Notes: generated from the letters alone by a model not told the origin. A DNA stretch of 64,000 bases from Oceanivirga miroungae (GCF_902505095.1 NZ_CABWIB010000001.1:634688-698687); one strand, 5' to 3'. Counted from the stretch's first letter, positions 7,514 to 16,083 are shown. Numbers and translations are program-made.

Positions 7514-8954
7514 GATTGAAGCTATAGATATACTGGATAGGATTATTATTGGTCGTGTAGACCCTCATATCTACGCATTTACTACAAATACAGTACCAAA
7601 TTATTTAAAGGTTGGCGATACATACAGACCAGTATCAAAAAGATTAAACGAATGGAGAGAATTTTTTCCGGAGCTTGAAAAACAATATGAGAATAAAGCC
7701 ATAATTGATGAAGAAACTTATTTTAGAGATTATGCCATTCATCAATATCTTGAAAATGATTTAAATAAGAAAAGATTAAAGCCAGATGATTTAAAAGATG
7801 GCATTTATTACAGTAGAGAATTTTTTAAAGAGACTCAAATACTGGATATTGAAAATGCTATTGAAGATATAAAGGAAAATTATCAAGCTAACTCAAGTAA
7901 GTATGAATATTATAGTTCTGAAAATAGATTACCTCAGACATATCATTATCAAAGAGGTGTAAATTGGGACTTAAGACCAAATCAAGAAGCTGCTGTAAAT
8001 AGTTTTATACAGGCGGTGAAAAATGGACGTACAAATCTACTAATGTATGCAGTTATGCGTTTTGGAAAATCTTTTACTTCACTTTGTTGTGCTTTAGAAA
8101 TGAAAGCTCAAACTGTCTTAGTTGTGTCAGCTAAAGCAGATGTTAAGGATGAATGGAAAAAAACGGTAGAAAGTGCAGGTAACTTTTCAGCGTATGTTTT
8201 TATAGAATCATCTGATTTGTTGGCTAATGAGAATGTAATATCTGAGAAGCATTCCGAAGGAAAGAAAATGGTTATTTTCCTTACCTTGCAAGATCTTCAA
8301 GGGGATAACATTAAGGATAAACATAAGGAGCTTTTTGGAGAACAAATAGACCTACTTATCGTTGATGAAACACATTTTGGTGCAAGAGCAGAATCTTTTG
8401 GAAAGATTTTAAAGAACGCGGGTTATGATAAGGCGGATGAAAAGAACATCAGTAAACTTGAAGATGAAAATATAGATTTAGTTGAAGCAGATGTTGAAAT
8501 AAAAAAAATCAATGCAAAAATTAGATTGCATTTATCAGGAACGCCCTATCGTATTTTGATGGGAAGTGAATTTGAAAAAGAGGATATTATCTCTTTTGTT
8601 CAGTTCTCAGATATTGTGAAAGAGCAAGAAGAGTGGGATAGGAAACATCTTAACAATGATGATGTGAATGAATGGGACAATCCATATTATGGCTTCCCAC
8701 AGATGGTTCGTTTTGCTTTTAATCCAAACAAATCTTCTCGAAAAAAAATGGAAGCTTTGAGGAAAAGTGGGGTTAGTTTTGCTTTTTCAAAATTATTTGA
8801 ACCAATTTCCATAAAAAAAGATACGAATCATCAAGGACATAAGAAGTTTATAAATGAGCATGAAATTCTTGATTTGCTTAAGGTAATTGATGGAAGCAAA
8901 GAAGATGAAGAGCTATTAGGGTTCTTAGACTACGACAAAAATCAAAGAAGGTAA
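7500..8954 (+). CDS. Large restriction-modification subunit, N-terminal half (GIY-YIG-like plus SF2 helicase), frameshifted
   Basis: The N-terminal ~70 residues (VDPHIYAFTTNTVPNYLKVG, then RPVSKRLNEW) look like a GIY-YIG/T5orf172-type nuclease module. An SF2 helicase/translocase core follows, with an atypical Walker A, VMRFGKS (186-191), DETH at 289-292 and LSGTPYR. The frame ends at TAA 8952-8954, soon after an A5 run at 8937-8941. Removing one A there gives DYDKIKEGKMCRHMV and joins it to the next frame without interruption. ATG 7500 fits best with the AGAGG site, although ATGs at 7491 and 7494 also exist. The combined product would be about 1,355 residues. As written the enzyme is broken, unless the run slips or the base is an assembly error. 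Confidence 0.75.
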   Translation: MKENKIEAIDILDRIIIGRVDPHIYAFTTNTVPNYLKVGDTYRPVSKRLNEWREFFPELEKQYENKAIIDEETYFRDYAIHQYLENDLNKKRLKPDDLKDGIYYSREFFKETQILDIENAIEDIKENYQANSSKYEYYSSENRLPQTYHYQRGVNWDLRPNQEAAVNSFIQAVKNGRTNLLMYAVMRFGKSFTSLCCALEMKAQTVLVVSAKADVKDEWKKTVESAGNFSAYVFIESSDLLANENVISEKHSEGKKMVIFLTLQDLQGDNIKDKHKELFGEQIDLLIVDETHFGARAESFGKILKNAGYDKADEKNISKLEDENIDLVEADVEIKKINAKIRLHLSGTPYRILMGSEFEKEDIISFVQFSDIVKEQEEWDRKHLNNDDVNEWDNPYYGFPQMVRFAFNPNKSSRKKMEALRKSGVSFAFSKLFEPISIKKDTNHQGHKKFINEHEILDLLKVIDGSKEDEELLGFLDYDKNQRR

Positions 8955-8955
8955 G

Positions 8956-11565
8956 ATGTGTAGACACATGGTTATGGTTTTACCTTATTGTGCTTCTTGC
9001 GATGCAATGGAAGAGCTTATTAGTACAAATAAAGGTGCATTTAAGAACTTAGGTGAATATGAAATCATAAACATTTCAGGTGTTGATGCAAGAAAAGAAT
9101 ATAGTAAGCCCGACGATATTAAAAGAAAGATTAAAGAGTGTGAAGAAAACAATCAAAAAACACTAACATTAACTGTAAATCGAATGCTAACAGGTTCTAC
9201 TGTAGAACAATGGGATACCATGCTTTATTTTAAAGATACAGCTTCCCCACAAGAATATGATCAATCTATTTTCAGATTACAAAATCAGTATATTAGAACA
9301 TTGTCGAGTGAAAATGGATTTATAAAAGAAAACTTAAAACCACAAACTTTGCTAGTTGATTTTGATCCAAATCGTCTATTTAGAATGCAGGAACAAAAAT
9401 CTCTTATCTACAATGTAAATGCAAAAGAAAATGGAAATAATAAGCTGAAAGAAAGAATCGTAGAGGAACTTCGTATTTCTCCGATTATTATGATGAATCA
9501 TAATAAAATTAAACAGGTAGATGCAACAAATATTTTGGAGGCAGTAAGTGAGTATAATAATCAAAGAAGCGTTTCAGATGAAGTGGTTGATATACCTGTT
9601 GATTTATCACTTTTAAATGATGCTGATATACGAAAGGTTATAGAAGCTCAAGCTGAATTTAATTCAAAACAAGGATTGATAATAGAACCAAATCAAGGTG
9701 ATGGTGATGATTTTGATATAGAAGAGCAGGCAGATGAGAAGGAAGTAAATGAAAATAAAGAAGATAAGTCAAGTGAGAATTATTCTGAAACAAAAACAGA
9801 TGATGAAGTTAAAAAGCTGGAAAGTCAGATTAAGACATATTATCAAATACTACTTTTTTATTCTTTCTTAACAAAGGATAAGGTGTCTTCCTTAGATGAT
9901 ATTTTGAATACACTTGAAAAATATGATAACCAAAGAATTGCAAAAAACCTATATTTGGACAAAGGTGTATTGCAAAAGATTAGTGATAGGATGGATCCGT
10001 TTAAGAGAAGCAGTTTGGATTATAAAATTCAAAATATCTCTAGGCTTGCATCAGATGAAAGTGTTGCTCCTATTGATAGAGCGATGATTTCAATTAAAAA
10101 ATTCAATAGAATGTCAGAATCTGAGGTTATTACTCTCTCAAAAGTGTGTGATGAGATGGTTGCTTTATTACCAGAGGAAGGCTTAATAGAAATCGTTGAT
10201 AAGCAAGATAAGTTACTTGATATTGCTAGTAAATCAGGAGAATATGCTGTGTCTTTATATAAAAGGTTAACATTTGAGCTTGGATATTCTCATGAAGATG
10301 TAAGAGATATAATTTACTCAATACCTACATCATCTATAGCATACGAATTTACAATAAGATTTTACGAAATATTGAACTTGAATACAGATAATATAGCAAG
10401 TAGGTTTAATGCATATGATTTAATTGAAGTGAAAGATGAAAATGGAGAAGTAGACAACACAAAAATTAATAACTTGCTTAAACAAGATAAAACATTTAGT
10501 GAAATTACTTTAAAAGATGAGATAAAGGTAGGTGATAGGAAGGTGAGATTTGGAGCTATAATTGGCAATCCACCATACCAAATTAGTGATGGAGGAGCAC
10601 AAGCAAGTGCAAAACCTATATATCAAAATTTTGTATTGATAGGAAAGAAACTTGCATCTGATTATACATGTTTTATTACTCCTACAAGATGGTTTGCTGG
10701 AGGTAAGGGGTTGGATGAATTTAGAAATCAGATGCTTAATGATAATACTATAAAAGAACTGCATGATTTTTTAACTCCAGAAGATGTATTTCCAAATACA
10801 AATAATAGAGGTGGGGTTTGTTACTTTATAAATGATGAAAATAAAATAGACTCGGAAGTGAAAGTTGTTACTCATAAAGATAATCAAGTAGTTTCTAAAG
10901 TTAGAAGAAGATTGCTTATCGATGGTGTAGATATATTCATTAGGGATTCAATAGCGATACAAATAATAAAGAAAATTTTTAATGATTGTTACGATGAAAA
11001 TTTTTCCTCAATGGTATCTTCGAGAAAGCCATTCGGAATAGAATCGAATATAATTAAAACTGATATATTTAAGCAAAGTAGTGATGAATTAAATGAACCT
11101 ATAATTTGTATTGGGAAAAACAAGTGTAAAGGATTTATTGAAAAAGAACATATTAAATCACATAAAGAATGGATAGATAGATGGAAAGTTTATGTTCCGA
11201 GAGCAAATAACATAGGTACAGAATTAAATGATGACAATCTAAATTCTTTTATAGGAGAACCTAATAGTATTTGTACTGAAGCATATATTGCCGTTGGCTC
11301 GGGAAAGATAAATGACAAGAGTTCTGCAATGAATGTTAGCAAGTATTTAACAACAAAATTTGTAAGATTTTTGCATAGACAAGCAAAGGCGAGCCAAGAT
11401 GCTTCTAGCAAAACATATAAATTTATACCAATAGAAAATTTTACTAATGAATCGGATATTGATTGGTCAAAATCCATAAATGAAATAGATGAGCAGTTGT
11501 TTGATAAGTATGGGCTGTCAATAGAAGAAAAAGAACATATAAGATCTTCAATAAAGGATATGTAG
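8956..11565 (+). CDS. Large restriction-modification subunit, C-terminal half (helicase motifs V-VI plus Eco57I-like methylase), frameshifted
   Basis: This 869-residue frame is the continuation of the preceding one. It begins with the second RecA-like domain of the helicase, including TVNRMLTGSTVEQWDTML and the motif VI-like YDQSIFRLQNQYIR. A Glu/Lys-rich linker follows at about 255-280. The methylase part has the amino-methyltransferase catalytic motif GNPPYQ at 537-542 and an ITPTRWFAGG segment typical of Eco57I/type ISP enzymes. It lacks its own clear glycine-rich motif I, which the 314-residue subunit may supply. There is no convincing ribosome site for ATG 8956, so the frame was probably fused to the upstream half until recently. 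Confidence 0.75.
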   Translation: MCRHMVMVLPYCASCDAMEELISTNKGAFKNLGEYEIINISGVDARKEYSKPDDIKRKIKECEENNQKTLTLTVNRMLTGSTVEQWDTMLYFKDTASPQEYDQSIFRLQNQYIRTLSSENGFIKENLKPQTLLVDFDPNRLFRMQEQKSLIYNVNAKENGNNKLKERIVEELRISPIIMMNHNKIKQVDATNILEAVSEYNNQRSVSDEVVDIPVDLSLLNDADIRKVIEAQAEFNSKQGLIIEPNQGDGDDFDIEEQADEKEVNENKEDKSSENYSETKTDDEVKKLESQIKTYYQILLFYSFLTKDKVSSLDDILNTLEKYDNQRIAKNLYLDKGVLQKISDRMDPFKRSSLDYKIQNISRLASDESVAPIDRAMISIKKFNRMSESEVITLSKVCDEMVALLPEEGLIEIVDKQDKLLDIASKSGEYAVSLYKRLTFELGYSHEDVRDIIYSIPTSSIAYEFTIRFYEILNLNTDNIASRFNAYDLIEVKDENGEVDNTKINNLLKQDKTFSEITLKDEIKVGDRKVRFGAIIGNPPYQISDGGAQASAKPIYQNFVLIGKKLASDYTCFITPTRWFAGGKGLDEFRNQMLNDNTIKELHDFLTPEDVFPNTNNRGGVCYFINDENKIDSEVKVVTHKDNQVVSKVRRRLLIDGVDIFIRDSIAIQIIKKIFNDCYDENFSSMVSSRKPFGIESNIIKTDIFKQSSDELNEPIICIGKNKCKGFIEKEHIKSHKEWIDRWKVYVPRANNIGTELNDDNLNSFIGEPNSICTEAYIAVGSGKINDKSSAMNVSKYLTTKFVRFLHRQAKASQDASSKTYKFIPIENFTNESDIDWSKSINEIDEQLFDKYGLSIEEKEHIRSSIKDM

Positions 11566-11644
11566 AGATGAGAAAAATGAAATGTTAAATAGAGATAAAG
11601 ACTGTCAAGTAAAAGTAATTTTGTCGCAAAAATTTAATTTTATT

Positions 11645-11667
11645 AGCCCTGTTTTTTAAGCAGGGCT
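11645..11667. terminator. Hairpin at the end of the restriction-modification operon / transposase remnant
   Basis: AGCCCTG and CAGGGCT form a perfect 7-bp stem around an A/T loop. It overlaps the stop codon of the ISNCY-type transposase remnant on the minus strand. T-runs on either side are short, so termination strength is uncertain. Confidence 0.45.
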
Positions 11668-12664
11668 TTCATCTGTTTTAGAATTAATTTTGTTTAAATA
11701 AGCTTGATAACTAGCTTGTTTCCACGGATGATTTGCAGGTGGACGATATATCTTTGGAACTTCTTGTTTATCTAAATCAAATTCTTTTGATATAAGTTCC
11801 TTTTCATCTGCTTTAACATTGTAATTAAAAGTATTACATAAATCTTTTAAATATCGTATGATGAATTGGTTGGCTTCGTAATATCTGCAATTTTGAAGTC
11901 TACAGGTATTCTTAATTGAAGTGTATGATTTAGCCTTTCAACTCAGCTACAGAGGTTGTTTCGATTTCGACTCCTAGTTTAAAGCAAGCGTATGAGAAAT
12001 TAGTCATATACTCTTTGTCTATTGGGGAGTCTTTTCTTTTATACTCAAATACGGTTCTCTTATCAGTTAAAAATTTATGCGGTATACCGTATTCTTTTAA
12101 TATTTGATTAAACACATTGTAATATCCATTTAAAGTCTCTTCAGTGTCAAAATATGCCCCTACAATCATTTTAGTGCTATCATCTATAGCTACATGTAGA
12201 AAACCATTCATATGATGAAGCAGCCATTTGTATTAACTCTCCTGCATATTTAACTCTAGGTCTTGTAGGATGTACTTCAAATCTTTCAAGTTCTTCAACT
12301 TTCTTTTCAAAAAATTTTCTTTCTTGTAGCACATTTAGAAATTAAATAGTTTTCGTTTAGTAGTACTAATAGATATTTCATGTTTTTCAAATAGAATGTC
12401 TTTTAAATGTTTAACTGATAAAACCATAGAACCTTTATTGTATTTTTTAAAAAGCTCAATAACTAAATTTTTAATATTATCAGGTGTTTTTGATTTAGAA
12501 GGGACACCTCTATTTTTATGAGCAAATGTTTCTTTTCCTTTTTCTTTATATGCCTTGATAAGTCTTTGAACAGTTCTTAAAGATAAATTACCATTTGTTT
12601 CAACTAACTTTTTGATAGTCTCATACTTAATAATTTCATTCATAGACAATTCAATTCTCCTCAT
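11656..12664 (-). pseudogene. ISNCY-family transposase, fragmented
   Basis: Read on the minus strand, three parts of one transposase are recognisable. The first is an N-terminal helix-turn-helix block (12664 down to 12335) with LSLRTVQRLIKAYKEKGKET. The second is a DDE/rve core (12211 down to 11930) with HVAIDDSTKMIVGAYFD and FLTDKRTVFEYKRK. The third is a C-terminal tail in another frame with VPKIYRPPANHPWKQASY, ending in TAA at 11656-11658. The parts are separated by stop codons and frame changes, so no functional transposase can be made. The 5' 42 bp of the gene fall inside the 216-bp direct repeat created by the neighbouring IS. Confidence 0.75.
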
Positions 12665-12838
12665 TTTCTTATATCTCCTTTAATTATTTAAGAGTTATAT
12701 TATACAATACTTTTTAAATAACTAAAACGACATTATTACTTTTATCTTACCTATGACAATATCACTTTTACTTCACATTACTTCACATTAAAGTACACAC
12801 TCTATTGACAAATATTTTAATTTTTGCTAAGATATATT
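12623..12838. repeat. 216-bp direct repeat, left copy (long target-site duplication)
   Basis: Matches 14815-15030 base for base by eye over 216 bp and abuts the IS left end. It contains the 5' tip of the ISNCY transposase remnant and a copy of the rpsF promoter (TTGACA 12805-12810, TAAGAT 12828-12833) that now fires into the IS. Confidence 0.92.
12805..12833 (+). promoter_or_regulatory. Orphaned duplicate of the rpsF promoter
   Basis: Same TTGACA-17-TAAGAT as at 14997-15025, but now directed into the left end of the IS, where a hairpin terminator (12873-12910) would stop it. Confidence 0.6.
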
Positions 12839-12872
12839 CTTGAGTTTAGCAGTTTAAATTAAAATAAATAAA

Positions 12873-12910
12873 GCCTAGCCCTTTAAAAATAAGGGGTCTA
12901 GGCATTTTTT
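12873..12910. terminator. Hairpin terminator inside IS left end
   Basis: GCCTAG and CTAGGC enclose a second stem (CCCTT against AAGGGG). It is followed on the plus strand by TTTTTT and on the minus strand by TTTATTTATTT, so it can stop transcription from both sides. Confidence 0.7.
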
Positions 12911-12945
12911 CTTTTGTGTAAAAGTCTGGACAATATCAAAATATT

Positions 12946-14673
12946 TTAAATTTTTTTAATATTTCCTATTAAGCTTCTTAAATCATTTCCATCGTATAAT
13001 GTGTTATTTATTTTTAAGTTTAATGCTAATTGTATTTCAGCTATGACATTAGTTATTTTACTTATTTGGTAATAATTATTATTTCTTAGTTTATGTAGTT
13101 TAAAGTCTAATAAATTTTCTTGTATTTTTTCTATTGAGTATTTTCTTTTCAATAATAATTGTATTATTCTTAAAAATGACAATGCTAGAAAGCCAATTAA
13201 AAAATGTCCTTCTATTCTACAATCTTTTTTTAAATAAATATTATCAATATCTAAGTCTGTTTTTAAATGTCTGAATGATTCTTCTATTAAATACTGTTGT
13301 CTGTAGTTTTCTATTATTTCATCATCTTTTGTATTTAATTTATTTGTGATTAATAATGAATAACCTGAAGTAGTTTCGTACTTATCTAGTTTTTTCTCAT
13401 CTAATTTTGCTTTTGCTTCTTTAGTGTCAGTTTTAACAAGTCCTGATGCAATGTTTTTGAATAAGTCTTTAAGTTTTTTTGGCTCTTTTATATACTTTTC
13501 AGCATTTTCTAATTCTTCCATTCTAATATGTTTTGAACGTTCATCATATTTCTTTGAGTACATAAATATATATTTTTGAGTTATAGATACTTTTGTGTTT
13601 TCTCCTTTAGTGTTTTTAACTGTTAAAGTTATATCTAATGGAATACTGAAGTAGCATCCTTTTAGATTTTCATTTGCTTTCATTATTTTTTCAATTTCAG
13701 GTTTAACAATTTTTTCAAATGTAGAATAAACATCTTTATTTACACGAAGAAGACTTTCTTTAAAGATGTAATTATTTTTGCTAAGTAATATCTTAACAAT
13801 ATTATCATTTGATACAAGTCCAGCATCAGCTACAATAGTAGTCTTTTTAATATTGAATTTTTTCTTTTGATCATCTAAAAACTCAACTAAAGTAGAAACA
13901 TCATTTCTATTTCCACTAAAAAGCTTGTAATTAATAGGTAGACCCTTAGAATCAGTTAAAAGAGCCATTTGTATTGTAGGAAGACCATTCTTAACTTTAC
14001 TATATCCTGGATTTATCAGTACAGTAGTATCATCTGTATATACAAAGTAATTAGTTAAATCATAATGAGTGCATGATAAATCATAGGGTATTAGTTTTTT
14101 TATATTTTTGTTTAAGTTTACAATTAATTCATCTTTATTTTTATTTAATAATTCTAACCCTCTATAAATATCATCTTTAGTTAAACTAAAAACGTCAGCA
14201 AGTTTATCTTGATGATTAAAATCAGATAATTTTGAAGAAGGATAAAGTATTCTACAAATTATTGATAGTTGAAGTAGTTTAGTAAGATTAATTTTACTTC
14301 TTTGACCTGCAGATATTTTTTTTGATAACTTATCAAATCCAAGTTGGTGATAAATACTTTGAATAATTAAACTACCTATATTTTTTTCTAACTTTTCATC
14401 AACTAAAGATAATGAGGATAAATCAGTAAGATTTATTTCTTCGTCAATAAAATCTAAAGATAAGACATTTTTCTTTTTATTAGTGAGTTTTTGAGTTCTA
14501 TCCTTTTCAAATTCTTCTTTGTAGTATGCTATAGGATCAGCGTGTATTTTTTTTAGTTCTTCAAGTGTACCTAAAAGTTCTCTAACTTTTTTATATTTAT
14601 TTTTCCCAACTCTAACATTTTCAGTTTTATATAGATAAGTAGCATAAGGTAATTTCCTAATATCAAGATACAT
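12946..14673 (-). CDS. IS1634-family transposase (DDE, IS4-like)
   Basis: The 575-residue product has the RNase H-like core of IS1634 transposases. YDLTNYFVYTDD carries the region of the first catalytic Asp, TIVADAGLVSNDN the second, and YLIEESFRHLKTDL the Glu of the YREST-like C-terminal signature. I start at ATG 14671-14673 because AGAGGTG lies six bases upstream; a GTG at 14682 would overlap that ribosome site. A promoter with TATAAT and a 17-bp spacer lies upstream on the minus strand. The gene is uninterrupted, so the element is probably competent to move. Confidence 0.92.
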   Translation of the reverse strand: MYLDIRKLPYATYLYKTENVRVGKNKYKKVRELLGTLEELKKIHADPIAYYKEEFEKDRTQKLTNKKKNVLSLDFIDEEINLTDLSSLSLVDEKLEKNIGSLIIQSIYHQLGFDKLSKKISAGQRSKINLTKLLQLSIICRILYPSSKLSDFNHQDKLADVFSLTKDDIYRGLELLNKNKDELIVNLNKNIKKLIPYDLSCTHYDLTNYFVYTDDTTVLINPGYSKVKNGLPTIQMALLTDSKGLPINYKLFSGNRNDVSTLVEFLDDQKKKFNIKKTTIVADAGLVSNDNIVKILLSKNNYIFKESLLRVNKDVYSTFEKIVKPEIEKIMKANENLKGCYFSIPLDITLTVKNTKGENTKVSITQKYIFMYSKKYDERSKHIRMEELENAEKYIKEPKKLKDLFKNIASGLVKTDTKEAKAKLDEKKLDKYETTSGYSLLITNKLNTKDDEIIENYRQQYLIEESFRHLKTDLDIDNIYLKKDCRIEGHFLIGFLALSFLRIIQLLLKRKYSIEKIQENLLDFKLHKLRNNNYYQISKITNVIAEIQLALNLKINNTLYDGNDLRSLIGNIKKI

Positions 14674-14697
14674 GTTCAACACCTCTTTTTTATTTAC

Positions 14698-14726
14698 ATT
14701 ATATCATATTTATTAAATATTGTCTA
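14698..14726 (-). promoter_or_regulatory. Transposase promoter
   Basis: On the minus strand: -35 TAGACA (14721-14726), 17-bp spacer, -10 TATAAT (14698-14703). Confidence 0.6.
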
Positions 14727-14749
14727 TACTCTTTTCGAAAAAACTTGAC

Positions 14750-14776
14750 AAAAAAAAGCTAATATTTTCATAGCTT
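14750..14776 (-). terminator. Hairpin terminator inside IS right end, facing inward
   Basis: Read on the minus strand, AAGCTA and TAGCTT form a stem followed by seven or more T. It lies between the IS tip and the transposase promoter and would block transcription entering from outside. Confidence 0.6.
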
Positions 14777-14814
14777 ACATATCATTTTATGATTTTTAAA
14801 CTGCTAAACTCCCG

Positions 14815-15030
14815 ATACTTAATAATTTCATTCATAGACAATTCAATTCTCCTCATTTTCTTATATCTCCTTTAATTATTTAAGAGTTATATTATACAAT
14901 ACTTTTTAAATAACTAAAACGACATTATTACTTTTATCTTACCTATGACAATATCACTTTTACTTCACATTACTTCACATTAAAGTACACACTCTATTGA
15001 CAAATATTTTAATTTTTGCTAAGATATATT
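14815..15030. repeat. 216-bp direct repeat, right copy (long target-site duplication)
   Basis: Second copy of the repeat at 12623-12838. It carries the functional rpsF promoter and ends 56 bp before rpsF. Confidence 0.92.
14997..15025 (+). promoter_or_regulatory. rpsF operon promoter
   Basis: -35 TTGACA at 14997-15002, 17-bp spacer, -10 TAAGAT at 15020-15025. A leader of about 55 nt follows, with a small GGTTT/AAACC stem (15048-15066). Confidence 0.7.
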
Positions 15031-15086
15031 TACCTTGCTCTAAGAGAGGTTTTAGGGCTATAAACCAAAAGGAAAGGAGAAAGAAT

Positions 15087-15374
15087 ATGACTAAATACGA
15101 AATTATGTTTATTGTTTCAACTCAAATATCTGAAGAAGAAAAAAAAGAAACAATAGAAAAAGTTGAAAAAACATTAACACGTTACGGAGCAACAGAATTA
15201 GTAACAGAAATAATGGGAGATAAGAAATTAGCTTACCCAATTAAGAAAAAAGAAAATGGATACTATGTTTTAACTAAATTTGTTATGGACGGAACTCAAT
15301 TAGTTGAAGTTGAAACAAAATTAAATATTGTTGAAACTATATTAAAATACATGATTGTTAGAAACGAAAAGTAA
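15087..15374 (+). CDS. rpsF: 30S ribosomal protein bS6
   Basis: The 95-residue product starts MTKYEIMFIV, the typical bS6 N-terminus, and keeps the four-strand ferredoxin-like pattern and the KLAYPIKKKENGYYVL segment. bS6 binds bS18 and the central domain of 16S rRNA in the small-subunit platform. Start ATG 15087 follows GGAAAGGAGA; upstream in-frame codons are the promoter and leader and are not coding. It is first in the rpsF-ssb-rpsR operon, an order conserved across bacteria. Confidence 0.97.
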   Translation: MTKYEIMFIVSTQISEEEKKETIEKVEKTLTRYGATELVTEIMGDKKLAYPIKKKENGYYVLTKFVMDGTQLVEVETKLNIVETILKYMIVRNEK

Positions 15375-15393
15375 CCAAGAATAGAGGCGAAAA

Positions 15394-15789
15394 ATGAATT
15401 ATGTAGGACTTATGGGTAGACTAACAAGAGACCCAGAATTAAAACAAACATCACAAGGGAAATCATACTGTAGATTTTCTATAGCAGTTAGAAAAGAATT
15501 TGTAAAAGATGGTGTAGACTTTATTAATTGTGTAGCTTGGGAAAAAACAGCTGATTTAATTTCAAACTACTTTAAAAAAGGTGATAGAATCTTATTACAA
15601 GGAAGAATAAATACAGGAACTTATGAAGTAAATGGTGAAAAAAGAACATCATTTGATATAATAGTATCGCAAATAGAATTTTTAGAAACTAGAGGTTCTA
15701 ATAATAGTGGATACGAACAACCAAGTTCTTATTCTAATAACAATCAAGCTACTGAAGACCAATTAGATGATGATGAATTCCCATTCTAA
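15394..15789 (+). CDS. ssb: Single-stranded DNA-binding protein
   Basis: 131 residues. The N-terminal OB fold (NYVGLMGRLTRDPELKQTSQ, then FINCVAWEKTADLISNYFKKG) is followed by a short Asn/Ser/Gln-rich linker and the acidic tail DDDEFPF that recruits repair and replication partners. It coats single-stranded DNA at forks and repair sites. It lies between rpsF and rpsR, 19 bp after rpsF. Confidence 0.97.
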   Translation: MNYVGLMGRLTRDPELKQTSQGKSYCRFSIAVRKEFVKDGVDFINCVAWEKTADLISNYFKKGDRILLQGRINTGTYEVNGEKRTSFDIIVSQIEFLETRGSNNSGYEQPSSYSNNNQATEDQLDDDEFPF

Positions 15790-15802
15790 ATAGGAGGTTA
15801 AA

Positions 15803-16036
15803 ATGAAACCAGTTGCTGAATTTAAAAGAAGAAAAAGAAGACCAAAAGTTAAATTTAAAATTGAAGATATAGATTACAAAAATGTAGAATTATTAAAAAA
15901 CTTTATGAATGATAAAGGGAAAATATCTCCATCAAGAGTTACAGGTCTTGACGCTAAGGTTCAAAGAAAAATAGCTAAGGCAATCAAAAGAGCAAGACAA
16001 ATTGCACTTTTACCTTACACAAAAATTGAAAAATAA
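15803..16036 (+). CDS. rpsR: 30S ribosomal protein bS18
   Basis: 77 residues, very basic, with the bS18 core [21 protein letters not shown] and a C-terminal [15 protein letters not shown] helix. It partners bS6 on the 30S platform. It has a strong ribosome site (TAGGAGG) and ends the operon just before a clear terminator. No zinc-binding Cys cluster is present, so it is the zinc-independent form. Confidence 0.97.
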   Translation: MKPVAEFKRRKRRPKVKFKIEDIDYKNVELLKNFMNDKGKISPSRVTGLDAKVQRKIAKAIKRARQIALLPYTKIEK

Positions 16037-16050
16037 ACTGAAATTTATAA

Positions 16051-16083
16051 ACCCTTGTAAGTATAGGCTTACAGGGGTTTTTA
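16051..16083 (+). terminator. Terminator of rpsF-ssb-rpsR
   Basis: CCCTTGTAAG and CTTACAGGGG form a 10-bp stem with one mismatch, then TTTTTAG. Confidence 0.85.

Larger units (their letters stand above)
11602..12766 (-). mobile_element. Decayed ISNCY-type insertion sequence (approximate ends)
   Basis: The transposase remnant is bracketed by an imperfect inverted repeat. Left 11610-11625 reads taaaagtaattttgtcg; right 12728-12744 in reverse complement reads taaaagtaataatgtcg (15 of 17 identical). A TGTC a few bases further out on both sides suggests the true tips, so the outer limits are estimates. The right end lies just upstream of the rpsF promoter. Confidence 0.5.
12839..14814 (-). mobile_element. 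IS1634-family insertion sequence, intact, 1,976 bp
   Basis: The ends are defined by the inner borders of the 216-bp direct repeat. Terminal inverted repeats share gagtttagcagtttaaa (12842-12858; reverse complement at 14795-14811), set three bases in from each tip. One full transposase gene lies on the minus strand. IS1634 of Mycoplasma mycoides is known for unusually long, variable target duplications, and this copy fits that behaviour. Perfect flanking repeats and an intact gene suggest a recent insertion. Confidence 0.9.

Noticed and set aside
6569..11565. Type III restriction-modification assignment
   Set aside because: The NPPY and motif I-like regions are divided between chains and a GIY-YIG-like domain is present, unlike Mod/Res pairs.
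14997..15086. N-terminal extension of rpsF
   Set aside because: It would translate the promoter and leader; bS6 proteins begin at MTKYE and the ribosome site precedes ATG 15087.
15031..15086. S6:S18-binding autoregulatory leader of rpsF
   Set aside because: Only a small GGTTT/AAACC stem is visible; the CCG loop of the known motif was not found.
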